A stretch of 64,000 bases of DNA, from positions 1 to 64,000 of the forward strand of contig NZ_AVSQ01000015.1 of NCBI RefSeq assembly GCF_000685395.1, in the 5' to 3' direction. The position numbers were made by a program, and so were the translations under genes. The stretch comes from Candidatus Nitrosotenuis chungbukensis (GTDB lineage Archaea > Thermoproteota > Nitrososphaeria > Nitrososphaerales > Nitrosopumilaceae). How positions within the stretch are numbered: position 1 is the first letter of the stretch; each line of letters starts with the position of its first letter. The notes beneath the pieces were generated by a model. That model saw only the letters and a list, made by a program, of their open reading frames with translations. It was not told the DNA's origin and made no database searches. Positions 51,470 through 59,288 of this stretch are shown in pieces.

Positions 51470-52543
51470 ATGGGTCTGAGTATCGCAATTGCAGGCGGCA
51501 TAGCGTCAATTGCACTGTTTGCTGTGTTATTCAGTTATAGCTTCATTGGTAATTCAATTTATAGTGATTATTTGTCGAGATCAGAATCCGTAAAAACTGA
51601 TGACTCTATCTCAAAAACTATTATAGATATCAAATATCAAAACGCGACGTCTGGAAGTAGTTTTGTTAGTTTCAGCTTGGCAGAAAATGGAACTGAAAAA
51701 CTGTGGAGTTTTGATAAATTTACAATACTCGTTACATATGATGCCGATATCGGTGGAATCTCGACATCAACAACAGAAGAATTCATCTACAACAGTGCAC
51801 AGGCTTTTGCACAGTCTGGATTCAGTACTGGCAGTCTGCAATTTGCAAGGCCAAATTCGGATGTCTCACCGGGAAATTGGGAGGATGCGTCGGGAGGAGA
51901 TAATGACACATTTCTGTATGATGAGATCAACGAGTCTGTAAGAAACGACGTTAATTATGCGCGATCCTTGAGTCTAATCCCGCCTGTTACCACGACTGAT
52001 ATCTGGACTGCCGGATTATCAAGTGTAATTGATCCTGAAACATCAAGCAATCACATAGTTAGCTATGTTTACAGAAAGAGTGGTAGCACATCCGATATAG
52101 ATATTACAACCCGATTAATGCAGGGTGTGACTCTCATAGATAGTTGGAAACATAGCACCGTTGCTTCATCTTTTACGCTGGCACAACATACCCTGAATGC
52201 TACGGCAGCTAACTCCATTACAGATTATTCTAATCTAAGACTCGAGTTTACCGCAACAGCGCGCAACGTTGGTCTTGGAACATCTGGTGATATTTCTTGG
52301 GCACAGCTTCAGGTTCCTCCACAACCTGGCGCAGTTTATGATTGTTCTAGTACAAGCATTTCTTCTGGCCAGTGGACGATAGATAGAATTACCTCTGATA
52401 ATTTGGATCCTAAGATACTAAACAGCGGCGAGCTTGGAAAAGTTTGCATAAAACTAACAAATAATGTTATTTCAGGGGGAAATGTGAAAATTGTAATTTC
52501 TACAGATAATGGTAAAACCGATACGCAGTCATTGACTGTGTAA
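51470..52543 (+). CDS. FlaF/FlaG-like archaellum stator protein with insert
   Basis: A 357-residue protein. An N-terminal membrane helix (MGLSIAIAGGIASIALFAVLF) and first strand (DDSISKTIIDIKYQNAT) match ArlF/ArlG stators of the archaellum. The last 70 residues resemble the C-terminal beta strands (SGELGKVCIKLTNNVISGGNVKIVISTDNG). About 180 residues of Thr/Ser-rich beta sequence are inserted between. It is codirectional with the archaellin, 259 bp downstream; the gap holds an AT-rich promoter-like stretch and nothing else I can name. Confidence 0.65.
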   Translation: MGLSIAIAGGIASIALFAVLFSYSFIGNSIYSDYLSRSESVKTDDSISKTIIDIKYQNATSGSSFVSFSLAENGTEKLWSFDKFTILVTYDADIGGISTSTTEEFIYNSAQAFAQSGFSTGSLQFARPNSDVSPGNWEDASGGDNDTFLYDEINESVRNDVNYARSLSLIPPVTTTDIWTAGLSSVIDPETSSNHIVSYVYRKSGSTSDIDITTRLMQGVTLIDSWKHSTVASSFTLAQHTLNATAANSITDYSNLRLEFTATARNVGLGTSGDISWAQLQVPPQPGAVYDCSSTSISSGQWTIDRITSDNLDPKILNSGELGKVCIKLTNNVISGGNVKIVISTDNGKTDTQSLTV

Positions 52544-52617
52544 TGAATTTGTCTATCTTTTTCACCGAAAATCATGCTGATAGAATCTGAAATTAGTCCA
52601 ATATTGTTACCAATCCC

Positions 52618-52644
52618 CTCGGGCCCGTTTTAACTTAGTCCGAA
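52618..52644 (+). repeat. Array site R6 (shortened core)
   Basis: CTCGGGCCCGTTTTAACT then TAGTCCGAA: three bases shorter than the consensus loop (the GTC of ACTGTCAG is lost). The left flank TTAGTCCAATATTGTTA resembles R4's. The outer C-A pair no longer matches. Confidence 0.8.
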
Positions 52645-52738
52645 TCACATGAAGCTCAAATCTCAACTCATTCACAAAAAAATATTAGAAATAATAAAAA
52701 GAAATGAAGGAAAAGACATTAAACTTTAACTACATAAC

Positions 52739-53722
52739 TTAGAAGACATAGTTGGTTCCTACACTGTTCTGAATTAGTGCAGTTGGCATTCTTTTGGCTA
52801 TTTCATTTGTAACTTTCAAACCTGAACAATGACAGGGAATAATGAATTTTGGTTTATGTTTTTCCAACTCATCAACTGTTTTGGGAATTATCTGTTCGAA
52901 GATTCCACCTGTCAGGTGCATTCCACCCATAACCGCATAGATTCTATCTTCATCGGTTAGTTTCTTTGCATAGTTCAAGGTGTTTACTATTCCAGCATGC
53001 CCGCAACCTGTAACGATCACAAGTCCCTTGTCTTTTATGTTCAAAATAATGGCTTGATCATCTTTGATTAGCGGATCCGATTCCATTTTTCCATCCTTTT
53101 CTGAATAGTGATCGGGAAGTCCGTTTTCAAAATTATTGGTTCTTGGAATTTCACCAGTAACAAGAATACGATCATCGATCCACAAGCTAGGATGGTTTTT
53201 TTCAACGATTTGATATCCTGCCTGAACAAGAAGGGGTTTATTCGGTGTCGGCAAATTCAGTATCTTGCCGTCTGGAAATTTGAATAACCTGCTTCTGAAT
53301 GCATGTTCGTGAGCAATCAATGGAATACTTTGTGCCGTCATTTTTTTTCTGATCATTAGTAAACCGCCTGCATGATCAACATGTCCATGACTTAGGATCA
53401 CTGCTTCACAATAGGACAAATCAAAGTCTAATGCGTCAACATTGTAATTGGCAGTCCACGGGCTTTGACCTGAATCAAACAGTATTCGGCGCTTTGTTCC
53501 GCTAATTTCGAGTGTCACAGATACCGAAAAACCATGTTCTGCTATTGGTGGTCGTTCATACCAACTCTCCCTCATGGATGGACGGTGTGCCACTTGGGTG
53601 TTTGCTAACAGTAAATCTACCTGATTATCAACCAGACAAGTAACTTCAACTCTATCTGTCTCCCTCAATATCACATCTGCTATTATCCTCATTCTGATAT
53701 TAAATGGCAACAAGGTTCTCAC
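52739..53722 (-). CDS. MBL-fold metallohydrolase
   Basis: A 327-residue metallo-beta-lactamase-fold enzyme. The metal motif is ILSHGHVDHAGG (near 110-121), with later His in TGCGHAG and PCHCSG and the Asp in the strand before. It resembles the subgroup of RFA-P (DHPMP) synthase-like proteins used near methanopterin synthesis, though function is not settled. Start is GTG 53722; ATG 53692 is an alternative. Module R6-R7 cargo, its stop 94 bp beyond R6. Confidence 0.85.
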   Translation of the reverse strand: MRTLLPFNIRMRIIADVILRETDRVEVTCLVDNQVDLLLANTQVAHRPSMRESWYERPPIAEHGFSVSVTLEISGTKRRILFDSGQSPWTANYNVDALDFDLSYCEAVILSHGHVDHAGGLLMIRKKMTAQSIPLIAHEHAFRSRLFKFPDGKILNLPTPNKPLLVQAGYQIVEKNHPSLWIDDRILVTGEIPRTNNFENGLPDHYSEKDGKMESDPLIKDDQAIILNIKDKGLVIVTGCGHAGIVNTLNYAKKLTDEDRIYAVMGGMHLTGGIFEQIIPKTVDELEKHKPKFIIPCHCSGLKVTNEIAKRMPTALIQNSVGTNYVF

Positions 53723-53850
53723 AGTTGAAAACTAAAATTGACCTGGATATTTTGCGTTAGATTCAGTATACAAAATTCTGAAAGGCGAAATTAACAATAA
53801 ACTCTAATTGTGTTTAGGAAATCTGATGGGTTCAAACTCATTGCAGTCAG

Positions 53851-53940
53851 CACCTTTATCAAAAATTAATAATCAGTATAACACACTAACTAGGATCTAA
53901 CTTTCAGAAAACCGCTAGCAGCACCAGACCTTCGGACTCA
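53851..53940 (+). repeat. Array site R7 (type II, internally deleted)
   Basis: The left arm matches R1 almost base for base (TTTATCAAAAATTAATAATC..., ACCGCTAGCAGC). The core stops at CCTTCGG and jumps straight to ACTCAAACC. In R1 that right part (GGACTCAACCC) lies 36 bp further on, so R7 looks like an R1-type site with an internal deletion between two GG. Confidence 0.8.
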
Positions 53941-53988
53941 AACCTCGAGAACGATGTGTGATCTGGGTTAGGATTTGTAGGAGAATGT

Positions 53989-54432
53989 TTAAGATAAGTA
54001 CGAAGGTATTGGCAGTACAATAAGAATCGCGGTAGCAATTACGGTTATGGTAACTGTTATGCATAGAAGAATCTGGCTGGCCTTCTTGTTAGGCGTTCTA
54101 CTAATTACACCGTCAAGAAATAATGCACTTGAATAAATTACTGATAAAAATACATAATCGCTTGCATTTTTATTGGCTTTACGTGCTTTCTCTAATTCCA
54201 AGACTGCCTTCTCTTCAAACTGTTGAGCCAGCAAAACATGTGTTTTGCTGTATTCTTTCATGGTAAATGGAGATGCTGGGGCATCTGGGTTTTTCAAAGG
54301 ATCAGTTTGAAGCCACATATCTACTGCTGCCCTCATCTCTGGGCTAAATCGTTCATAGTAGAAATTACTGAGGCTCTGCTCATCTACAATTAATGCATCA
54401 TAATATCGATTGAATAAGGGCATCTGAGACAT
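53989..54432 (-). CDS. Membrane protein, unknown
   Basis: A 147-residue protein with a soluble N-terminal half (long helix QQFEEKAVLELEKARKANK) and two C-terminal membrane helices (about 92-108 and 122-143). It is 1 bp downstream of a small membrane protein on the same strand. Family not recognised. Its stop is 48 bp beyond R7. Confidence 0.55.
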   Translation of the reverse strand: MSQMPLFNRYYDALIVDEQSLSNFYYERFSPEMRAAVDMWLQTDPLKNPDAPASPFTMKEYSKTHVLLAQQFEEKAVLELEKARKANKNASDYVFLSVIYSSALFLDGVISRTPNKKASQILLCITVTITVIATAILIVLPIPSYLS

Positions 54433-54433
54433 A

Positions 54434-54574
54434 TTACCGCCCTTGTTTTAACTCCTCATTTGAAGTCTCTATACTATACTTACTCACATTCGAAAGAAAA
54501 AATTCTTGTTGTGCATCCCATTGAGCGGCCGCGTAATAACTATACGCGAGCGCAATCATAATGACTCCTAACAT
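54434..54574 (-). CDS. Small membrane protein, 46 aa
   Basis: ATG 54574 (MLGVIMIALAYSYYAAAQWD) to TAA 54434, directly upstream of the 147-residue membrane gene with 1 bp between. One membrane helix then an acidic tail. The frame stays open further upstream (KNRIDIISVLMLGV) but lacks a standard start there, so the N-terminus may be longer. Confidence 0.45.
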   Translation of the reverse strand: MLGVIMIALAYSYYAAAQWDAQQEFFLSNVSKYSIETSNEELKQGR

Positions 54575-54816
54575 TAATACCGAAATAATATCGATCCTGT
54601 TTTTGATTCTTTTTTATTGCTAATATGTATCGTCGGTACTTTTTTTATTCATAGTTTTAGTTAGATGTGTGTTTTGCATCGTAGGCCAAAAATAATACTA
54701 GAATTGTTGGCAGTGGATTGGGATTTAAAAAGCGTCAATGATGGAAAGCTGATTGATTCTCAGCAGATTCAAATTTTATTAACAAACTTCAATAAAGACG
54801 ATTATGGAATAACTGC

Positions 54817-55053
54817 ATGGTATTCTCAAAGGAAGAGGCAAAGAAAATAGGTGACGAATTAGGAATAGACTGGTCAAAAATTGACTTTGAACAATTCCAA
54901 ATGGGTCTGGAAGTTGAGCTGGAACATGGAAAAACAAACCCAAAAACAAACGTGACCAATAATGATCCAATTCTAACCGGTAAGATTGCATGGGCACATC
55001 TGAATGAATTGCCTGACTACTATACTAGACTTAAGAAAATCGAAGATGAATAA
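54817..55053 (+). CDS. DUF5661 family protein
   Basis: A 78-residue soluble protein: FSKEEAKKIGDELGIDW, then QFQMGLEVELEHGK and a conserved end TGKIAWAHLNELPDYYTRL. This matches the DUF5661 family of small helical proteins found in bacteria, archaea and phages; its function is unknown. Oriented rightward, toward R8, opposite to the other cargo of module R7-R8. Confidence 0.75.
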   Translation: MVFSKEEAKKIGDELGIDWSKIDFEQFQMGLEVELEHGKTNPKTNVTNNDPILTGKIAWAHLNELPDYYTRLKKIEDE

Positions 55054-55105
55054 TATCAAATAAAATATAGAAAATAATTTAAATTTTTAAAATAAAAAAT
55101 TGGAA

Positions 55106-55229
55106 GGAGTTTTGTAGCTACTCCGATTATCTTGCTGCATGTTCTGTTCACGAGACCTGCCGAACTTGCGCTGGCTATTCCTCAGGGGATCTTTGGGCCC
55201 GCTTAATCCGTTAGTCCAAATCTTACCTG
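55106..55229 (+). repeat. Array site R8 (type I, covaried core)
   Basis: Hairpin GGAGTTTTGTAGCTACTCC, then TGCATGTTCTGTTCACGAG, then the core TTTGG (55192-55196) to CCAAA (55216-55220). Relative to R1 two bases changed on each side while keeping perfect pairing. The right end CTTACCTGATT is shared with R9. Confidence 0.87.
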
Positions 55230-55269
55230 ATTTGCCTTCCAAATTTCGATCTATTTGGATTTGAATGCA

Positions 55270-56208
55270 TTATCCACGCAGTCCTGAATTCAAAAGAATG
55301 GAATAGCATCCAAGACCGCAGTCTTCACATATTGGCTTGAGTGATTCTTTTTCAGCACTGCCAATGCAACATGGGTGCTTTTCTCGTCCACGATGATCTA
55401 AAGAAAGAATCCCCCAGGTGGGGCAATCAATCGGAGTAGTGCCTCTTCCTCCCCAACTCTTCCTCATCAATTCCAAGTTTTTTGGTGGGTTTACAACATA
55501 GTCTTTGTATTCTTTTTGCAGATCTAGAATCTCATCTATTACCTTGTTTCGGACATCACCAAATGGAAGCCAGAGCGGATCTTCTTTCATAAATGGGGTG
55601 TGGAACTGAAATCCAATCTTGTTAGAATAATCGTGCCAATCCTCAATCACATCTCGTATGGTGTGGTAGTTTTGCGAATTTACAGTCATTGAAATCCAAA
55701 TATCTTTCCATGCTTTTTCCCCGTTTTTTTTCACGTAATCAAGCACATTCTTTCTAGTTCTGTTCCACGCGCCATCACCGCGAATTTTATCGTGGACTGG
55801 CTGATTCCCATCAACTGATACCCAGTAAAAATACGTCTCCGGATAATGTGGAATTGGATATGTGCCGTTTGTAACAACACACACTCTCTTTGGGAATTCT
55901 TTTACAAACAATTCAACTATGTCTGGCCTCATCATTGGCTCACCGCCAACCAGAGTGATCACAAATATGTGCTGTTTTTTGAACTTTTCATCAATTATCT
56001 TTTTCCAGTCTTTGACGGTGAGTTCCGTATCCTCCTTTCTGTTTAGCCACCAATAACAATGTGTACAGTGCAAATTACAAACATTGATGATGTCAACTGA
56101 ACCAAAAATCGGACTGCGCTTATTGAAGATCTTATAGCCAAGATATTTTTTCAATAATTGGTAATATTGTGGTGTCTCTTGTATGATCTGTAAAGGACCT
56201 CTTCCCAT
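55270..56208 (-). CDS. Radical SAM enzyme
   Basis: A 312-residue radical SAM protein from ATG 56208 (a TTG three codons earlier is possible). The cluster motif is CNLHCTHCY (C44, C48, C51), with the GGEPMMRPD block after strand 2. The C-terminus has Cys in CPTWG, CCIG and CEDCGLGC, reminiscent of SPASM-type auxiliary clusters. It may modify a peptide or membrane component; no obvious peptide substrate lies beside it. Stop 49 bp beyond R8. Confidence 0.85.
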   Translation of the reverse strand: MGRGPLQIIQETPQYYQLLKKYLGYKIFNKRSPIFGSVDIINVCNLHCTHCYWWLNRKEDTELTVKDWKKIIDEKFKKQHIFVITLVGGEPMMRPDIVELFVKEFPKRVCVVTNGTYPIPHYPETYFYWVSVDGNQPVHDKIRGDGAWNRTRKNVLDYVKKNGEKAWKDIWISMTVNSQNYHTIRDVIEDWHDYSNKIGFQFHTPFMKEDPLWLPFGDVRNKVIDEILDLQKEYKDYVVNPPKNLELMRKSWGGRGTTPIDCPTWGILSLDHRGREKHPCCIGSAEKESLKPICEDCGLGCYSILLNSGLRG

Positions 56209-56313
56209 TATTTCCAATTATGATCTGACCAGTATGCTATGGGTCGCTTTCTATACTTAAACCATATTTTTAAGAAAATAGATTAATTTTATTGCGGAAA
56301 TAAAATAAAGAAA

Positions 56314-56437
56314 GGAGTTTTGTAGCTACTCCGATTATCTTGCTGCATGTTCTGTTCACGAGACCTGCCGAACTTGCGCTGACTATTCATCGGGGACCCT
56401 TCAGGCCCGCTTAATCTGTTAATCCAAACCTTACCTG
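56314..56437 (+). repeat. Array site R9 (type I, decayed core)
   Basis: Nearly identical to R8 in its left arm (GGAGTTTTGTAGCTACTCC onward). The core reads TCAGGCCCGCTTAATCTG to TTAATCCAAA, in which the end pairing is broken. It is the rightmost site of the array. Confidence 0.85.
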
Positions 56438-56538
56438 GTTCAAAGCTACAGTAATGATGATTTGATGAGAATATTTCATGTAAAACGTGGTTTGCATTTT
56501 GATTGTGATACCTTATATGTAATCGTCCCGTACAAGTA

Positions 56539-56838
56539 TTGAACTTGGCACTTAATACTAAGGTAATTGAAATCATAAAACACAAAAAATTAGAGCCTAA
56601 TTTTGATCCAAGCATGAAAACTCTGTCACGCATCATGAAAACCATGATAGAAAAAGGCGCTGAAGGCAAGACCCAGTTATCACTTGATGCCAATCTAAAT
56701 TATGCAAGACTTGCAAAGCATATTGTTTGGCTAGAGAAAAAAGGCCTTGCCGAATCAACAATTGAAAATAACAAAATTAATGTTGCCTTGACTGCAGATG
56801 GCAAGAAATTTGCGTCAACAATTTCAAAAATTATCTGA
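56539..56838 (+). CDS. Winged-helix DNA-binding protein
   Basis: A 99-residue archaeal winged-helix regulator, starting with TTG. A first helix segment is followed by KTQLSLDANLNYARLAKHIVWLEKKGL (helix-turn-helix and the recognition helix) and a wing with ALTADGKKFAST, the pattern of thaumarchaeal single-domain regulators. It sits between the array's last site and the palindromic operator at 56851, making it a candidate regulator of one or both. Confidence 0.75.
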   Translation: MNLALNTKVIEIIKHKKLEPNFDPSMKTLSRIMKTMIEKGAEGKTQLSLDANLNYARLAKHIVWLEKKGLAESTIENNKINVALTADGKKFASTISKII

Positions 56839-56850
56839 TGCGGCCCATAA

Positions 56851-56922
56851 CACTGACAAACTTGTCAGTGATACTAACACATTTGTCAATGAAAATAACT
56901 CAAACGTAAGCGCGGCTTAATA
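56851..56922 (+). promoter_or_regulatory. Promoter with palindromic operator shared with 0.1 kb
   Basis: CACTGACAAACTTGTCAGTG (56851-56870) has perfect 8-bp arms. GTAAGCGCGGCTTAATA (56906-56922) differs at one base from 120-136, with TTAATA as the TATA-like part, 35 bp before the ATG at 56958. A second partial site lies between them (TAACACATTTGTCA). Confidence 0.6.
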
Positions 56923-56957
56923 GTCTTGCCGGCAATACACTATCGAATGGTGATTAT

Positions 56958-57533
56958 ATGCAAACCTTCGTCAGTAACACATCTGAAAATCCGGAACCCT
57001 CGGTAATTATTTGGAATACGACTCGACTCTTAAAATGGAGTGATTTCAAAAAAAAACCTGATCTGGAAGATGCGGCATCAGCTAGCTTGGCAATAGGATT
57101 TGAATCAAAGCCACTTATTGAGCATGTTGTGACTGGAAACAAATTCAAATTTAAGATTAGAGATATGAAGCTTCGTGCAATTTTTATCCCTGAATTCTCC
57201 TGGGTAATGAAAAACATTAGTGATAAAAACCGCATATTGCTTTTAAAACACGAACAAGGACATTTTGATCTGGCAGAAGAAATTACTAGAAAAGCTAGGA
57301 TCAAAATAATCAAACGTTTTCAGAATAAAGTCTTTACCGTAAAAGGAAAAAATGAAAACGAGGCAAAAAACGATGCAATATTGCAGGTAACTAAAATAAG
57401 AAAAGAAATCGAAAGTGAATTACAAAAAGAATTCAAATATCAAGAAGCAAAATACGACGACAAAACCAATCATGGATTAATCCTGAAGTATCAAGAAGAA
57501 TACAACAAAAGATTCGAAAAGTTAAGGAAATGA
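56958..57533 (+). CDS. DUF922 family putative zinc peptidase
   Basis: A 191-residue protein with WNTTRLLKWSDFKKKPD and KHEQGHFDLAEE, the DUF922 signature; its HExxH-like H-E-Q-G-H suggests a zinc peptidase. No signal peptide, though DUF922 proteins are often exported. The C-terminal third is a charged helix (QNKVFTVKGKNENEAKND). It shares its promoter design with the exported gene at 175. Confidence 0.82.
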   Translation: MQTFVSNTSENPEPSVIIWNTTRLLKWSDFKKKPDLEDAASASLAIGFESKPLIEHVVTGNKFKFKIRDMKLRAIFIPEFSWVMKNISDKNRILLLKHEQGHFDLAEEITRKARIKIIKRFQNKVFTVKGKNENEAKNDAILQVTKIRKEIESELQKEFKYQEAKYDDKTNHGLILKYQEEYNKRFEKLRK

Positions 57534-57849
57534 ATATGTCTTTTAAAGGCCAAACAAATCACCACTAAAATTTCTCAAGGCTATGGTTTGCCGGCTTCTT
57601 ATGTTGAGATGAGTAACTAGTTCAATTCAAATGGATTCAAATAATGTTGATTTCAAGTTGAACAAGCAAGTCTTTACTTGGCAAAAATCATATCTGTGAC
57701 TGTGGAAATACAAACAAAATTTCCAAAATTCAAATGGGGCATGTTATCTGAGCAAAATTCTGGGCATACTCCCTCTGAATGGGGCTCAACCGAATAAAGA
57801 TTAGTTTCTTAAGAAAATAATCTGTTTTTATTATTGAAACAAAGTCTAG
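57534..57849. other. Gap without recognisable gene
   Basis: About 315 bp with stops in every frame. I see no repeat of the array families and no coding remnant that I can name. Confidence 0.5.
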
Positions 57850-58140
57850 CTAAAAAATTCTGTAGCAAGCCTGATTTGCCCCTGGAAATTCTTTAATTCT
57901 ATGCTTGATGTTCCGTTGTCAGATGTTGTCGAAAATCAGACATTGTTTAATTCTTCAAATATCAAGGGCACCCTTGTCGGTTTTTACTTTCCTGATTATG
58001 TGAGAGTGATCAACGTGACAAAATATCGCTTTCACTTTATTGCCGATGACCTGGATTTTGGAGTACACCTAATCGGTATGAGAATTACAAATGGAACTGT
58101 CCAAACCTCCAAAATCAACGAAATTCAAATCGTTCAGTGA
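57850..58140 (+). pseudogene. Acetolactate decarboxylase C-terminal fragment
   Basis: The readable part (from after TAG 57847, with ATG at 57901) carries QTLFNSSNIKGTLVGFYFP and YRFHFIADDLDFGVHLIG, the end of acetolactate decarboxylase (AlsD/BudA). The family's first zinc His of the H-x-H pair is Arg (YRFHF), and about two-thirds of the enzyme is missing, so it is almost certainly inactive. It marks the worn right border of the accessory region. Confidence 0.65.
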
Positions 58141-58278
58141 AACTTGTTTGCTGCCAAATGCGGCCGCTTTAGGCTGAAAAACCCATCTTTCATTCTAATT
58201 GGATTGCTGTGTATTGGCATTTTGCAAAACCATTAGGATTGGATTTGATATGTATACGGGAAAATACTGTGCCTTGAA

Positions 58279-58460
58279 ATCATTTTGGATGGCATTGATG
58301 TGAAACTTGGATTTGATGAATCTATATACGTGAGATTGAAATCTACGAACAAAAAGCCCAAAACCACTTCGATGTTTTGAGTTCCTTTGATCCTGCCAAG
58401 TTACATAATCTGGACAACATTTATTTCAACGATAAAGTCGGATCCAATACATGGCTTTAG
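58279..58460 (+). pseudogene. Unidentified coding remnant in two frames
   Basis: Readable as IILDGIDVKLGFDESIYVR, then after a one-base frame change EIEIYEQKAQNHFDVLSSF to TAG 58460, which overlaps the crotonase start. It reads like the end of a real protein but I cannot name it. The rest of 58141-58450 shows nothing. Confidence 0.4.
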
Positions 58461-59212
58461 TTACGACATCAAAATCTAACGGAATCTGTACTGTAAAGAT
58501 CAACAGGCCAGACAAGCTAAACGCAATGAACATGGATGTTGCAAAAGAACTAGTCCAAGTCTTTACGCAATTGGACACCGACTCAGAAGTCAAGGTGATA
58601 ATACTGACCGGTGAAGGTGAAAAAGCATTCTCCGCAGGTGCAGACATTGAATACATGTCAAAGATTACTGCAGACGAGTCAGTCGAATATGCAAAGCTTG
58701 GGCAGCTGGTAACTGCAACGGTTGAAAACGTGAGCAAGCCTACGATTGCAGCCGTAAATGGATTTGCGCTTGGAGGTGGATGCGAGCTTGCGATGTCATG
58801 CGACATCCGAATTGCTGCAGACACTGCAAAGCTTGGGCAGCCAGAAGTTACTATTGGCATTCCACCTGGATGGGGGGGAACCCAGCGACTGATGAGAATC
58901 GTCGGGATTGCAAAAGCAAAGGAGCTTGTGTATACTGGAAAAATGATCAAGGCAGACGAGGCAAAAGAAATCGGACTTGTAAATCACGTAGTTCCGCTTG
59001 CATCTCTGATGGAAGAAACAACAAAGATGGCACAGCAAATTGCGGCAAACTCTGTTTCCGGCGTAAGAATGTCAAAAATAGCAATCAACAAAGGACGGAA
59101 TGCAGACTTGGATACTGGTCTTGGCATCGAGCTTTTGGCTTGGAGAAACTGCTTTACAGATCCTGACAGGGCAGAGCGAATGACTGCTTTTGTAAACAAG
59201 TCAAAAAAATAA
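58451..59212 (+). CDS. Enoyl-CoA hydratase, crotonyl-/3-hydroxypropionyl-CoA hydratase type
   Basis: A 253-residue crotonase-fold enzyme. The oxyanion hole block [10 protein letters not shown], the first catalytic Glu in [11 protein letters not shown] and the second in [18 protein letters not shown] are all intact. In Nitrososphaerota the related enzyme (Nmar_1308) serves both as 3-hydroxypropionyl-CoA dehydratase and crotonyl-CoA hydratase in the 3HP/4HB carbon-fixation cycle; that role is assigned here by family likeness. First core gene right of the island. Confidence 0.92.
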   Translation: MALVTTSKSNGICTVKINRPDKLNAMNMDVAKELVQVFTQLDTDSEVKVIILTGEGEKAFSAGADIEYMSKITADESVEYAKLGQLVTATVENVSKPTIAAVNGFALGGGCELAMSCDIRIAADTAKLGQPEVTIGIPPGWGGTQRLMRIVGIAKAKELVYTGKMIKADEAKEIGLVNHVVPLASLMEETTKMAQQIAANSVSGVRMSKIAINKGRNADLDTGLGIELLAWRNCFTDPDRAERMTAFVNKSKK

Positions 59213-59288
59213 GCTAAACCTAATTTCTTTTTATTCCTACTTGGTATGGTGTCAAAAGCTTATTATAATTTGGAGCAACACTAGCATC

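Noticed and set aside
54665-54850. 61-codon plus-strand frame before the DUF5661 gene
   Set aside because: It overlaps the DUF5661 start by 34 bp and shows no family features; kept out as unsupported.
32979-56437. A conventional bacterial-type integron
   Set aside because: The recombinase lacks any visible IntI-specific insert and the sites are tRNA-end derived rather than attC with R'/R'' boxes; only the layout is integron-like.
45541-56437. CRISPR array
   Set aside because: Repeats are 0.6-2.2 kb apart with genes between them, not short regular spacers, and no cas genes are present.
56289-56693. 134-codon minus-strand frame
   Set aside because: It runs antisense through R9 and the winged-helix gene and has no protein-like features.
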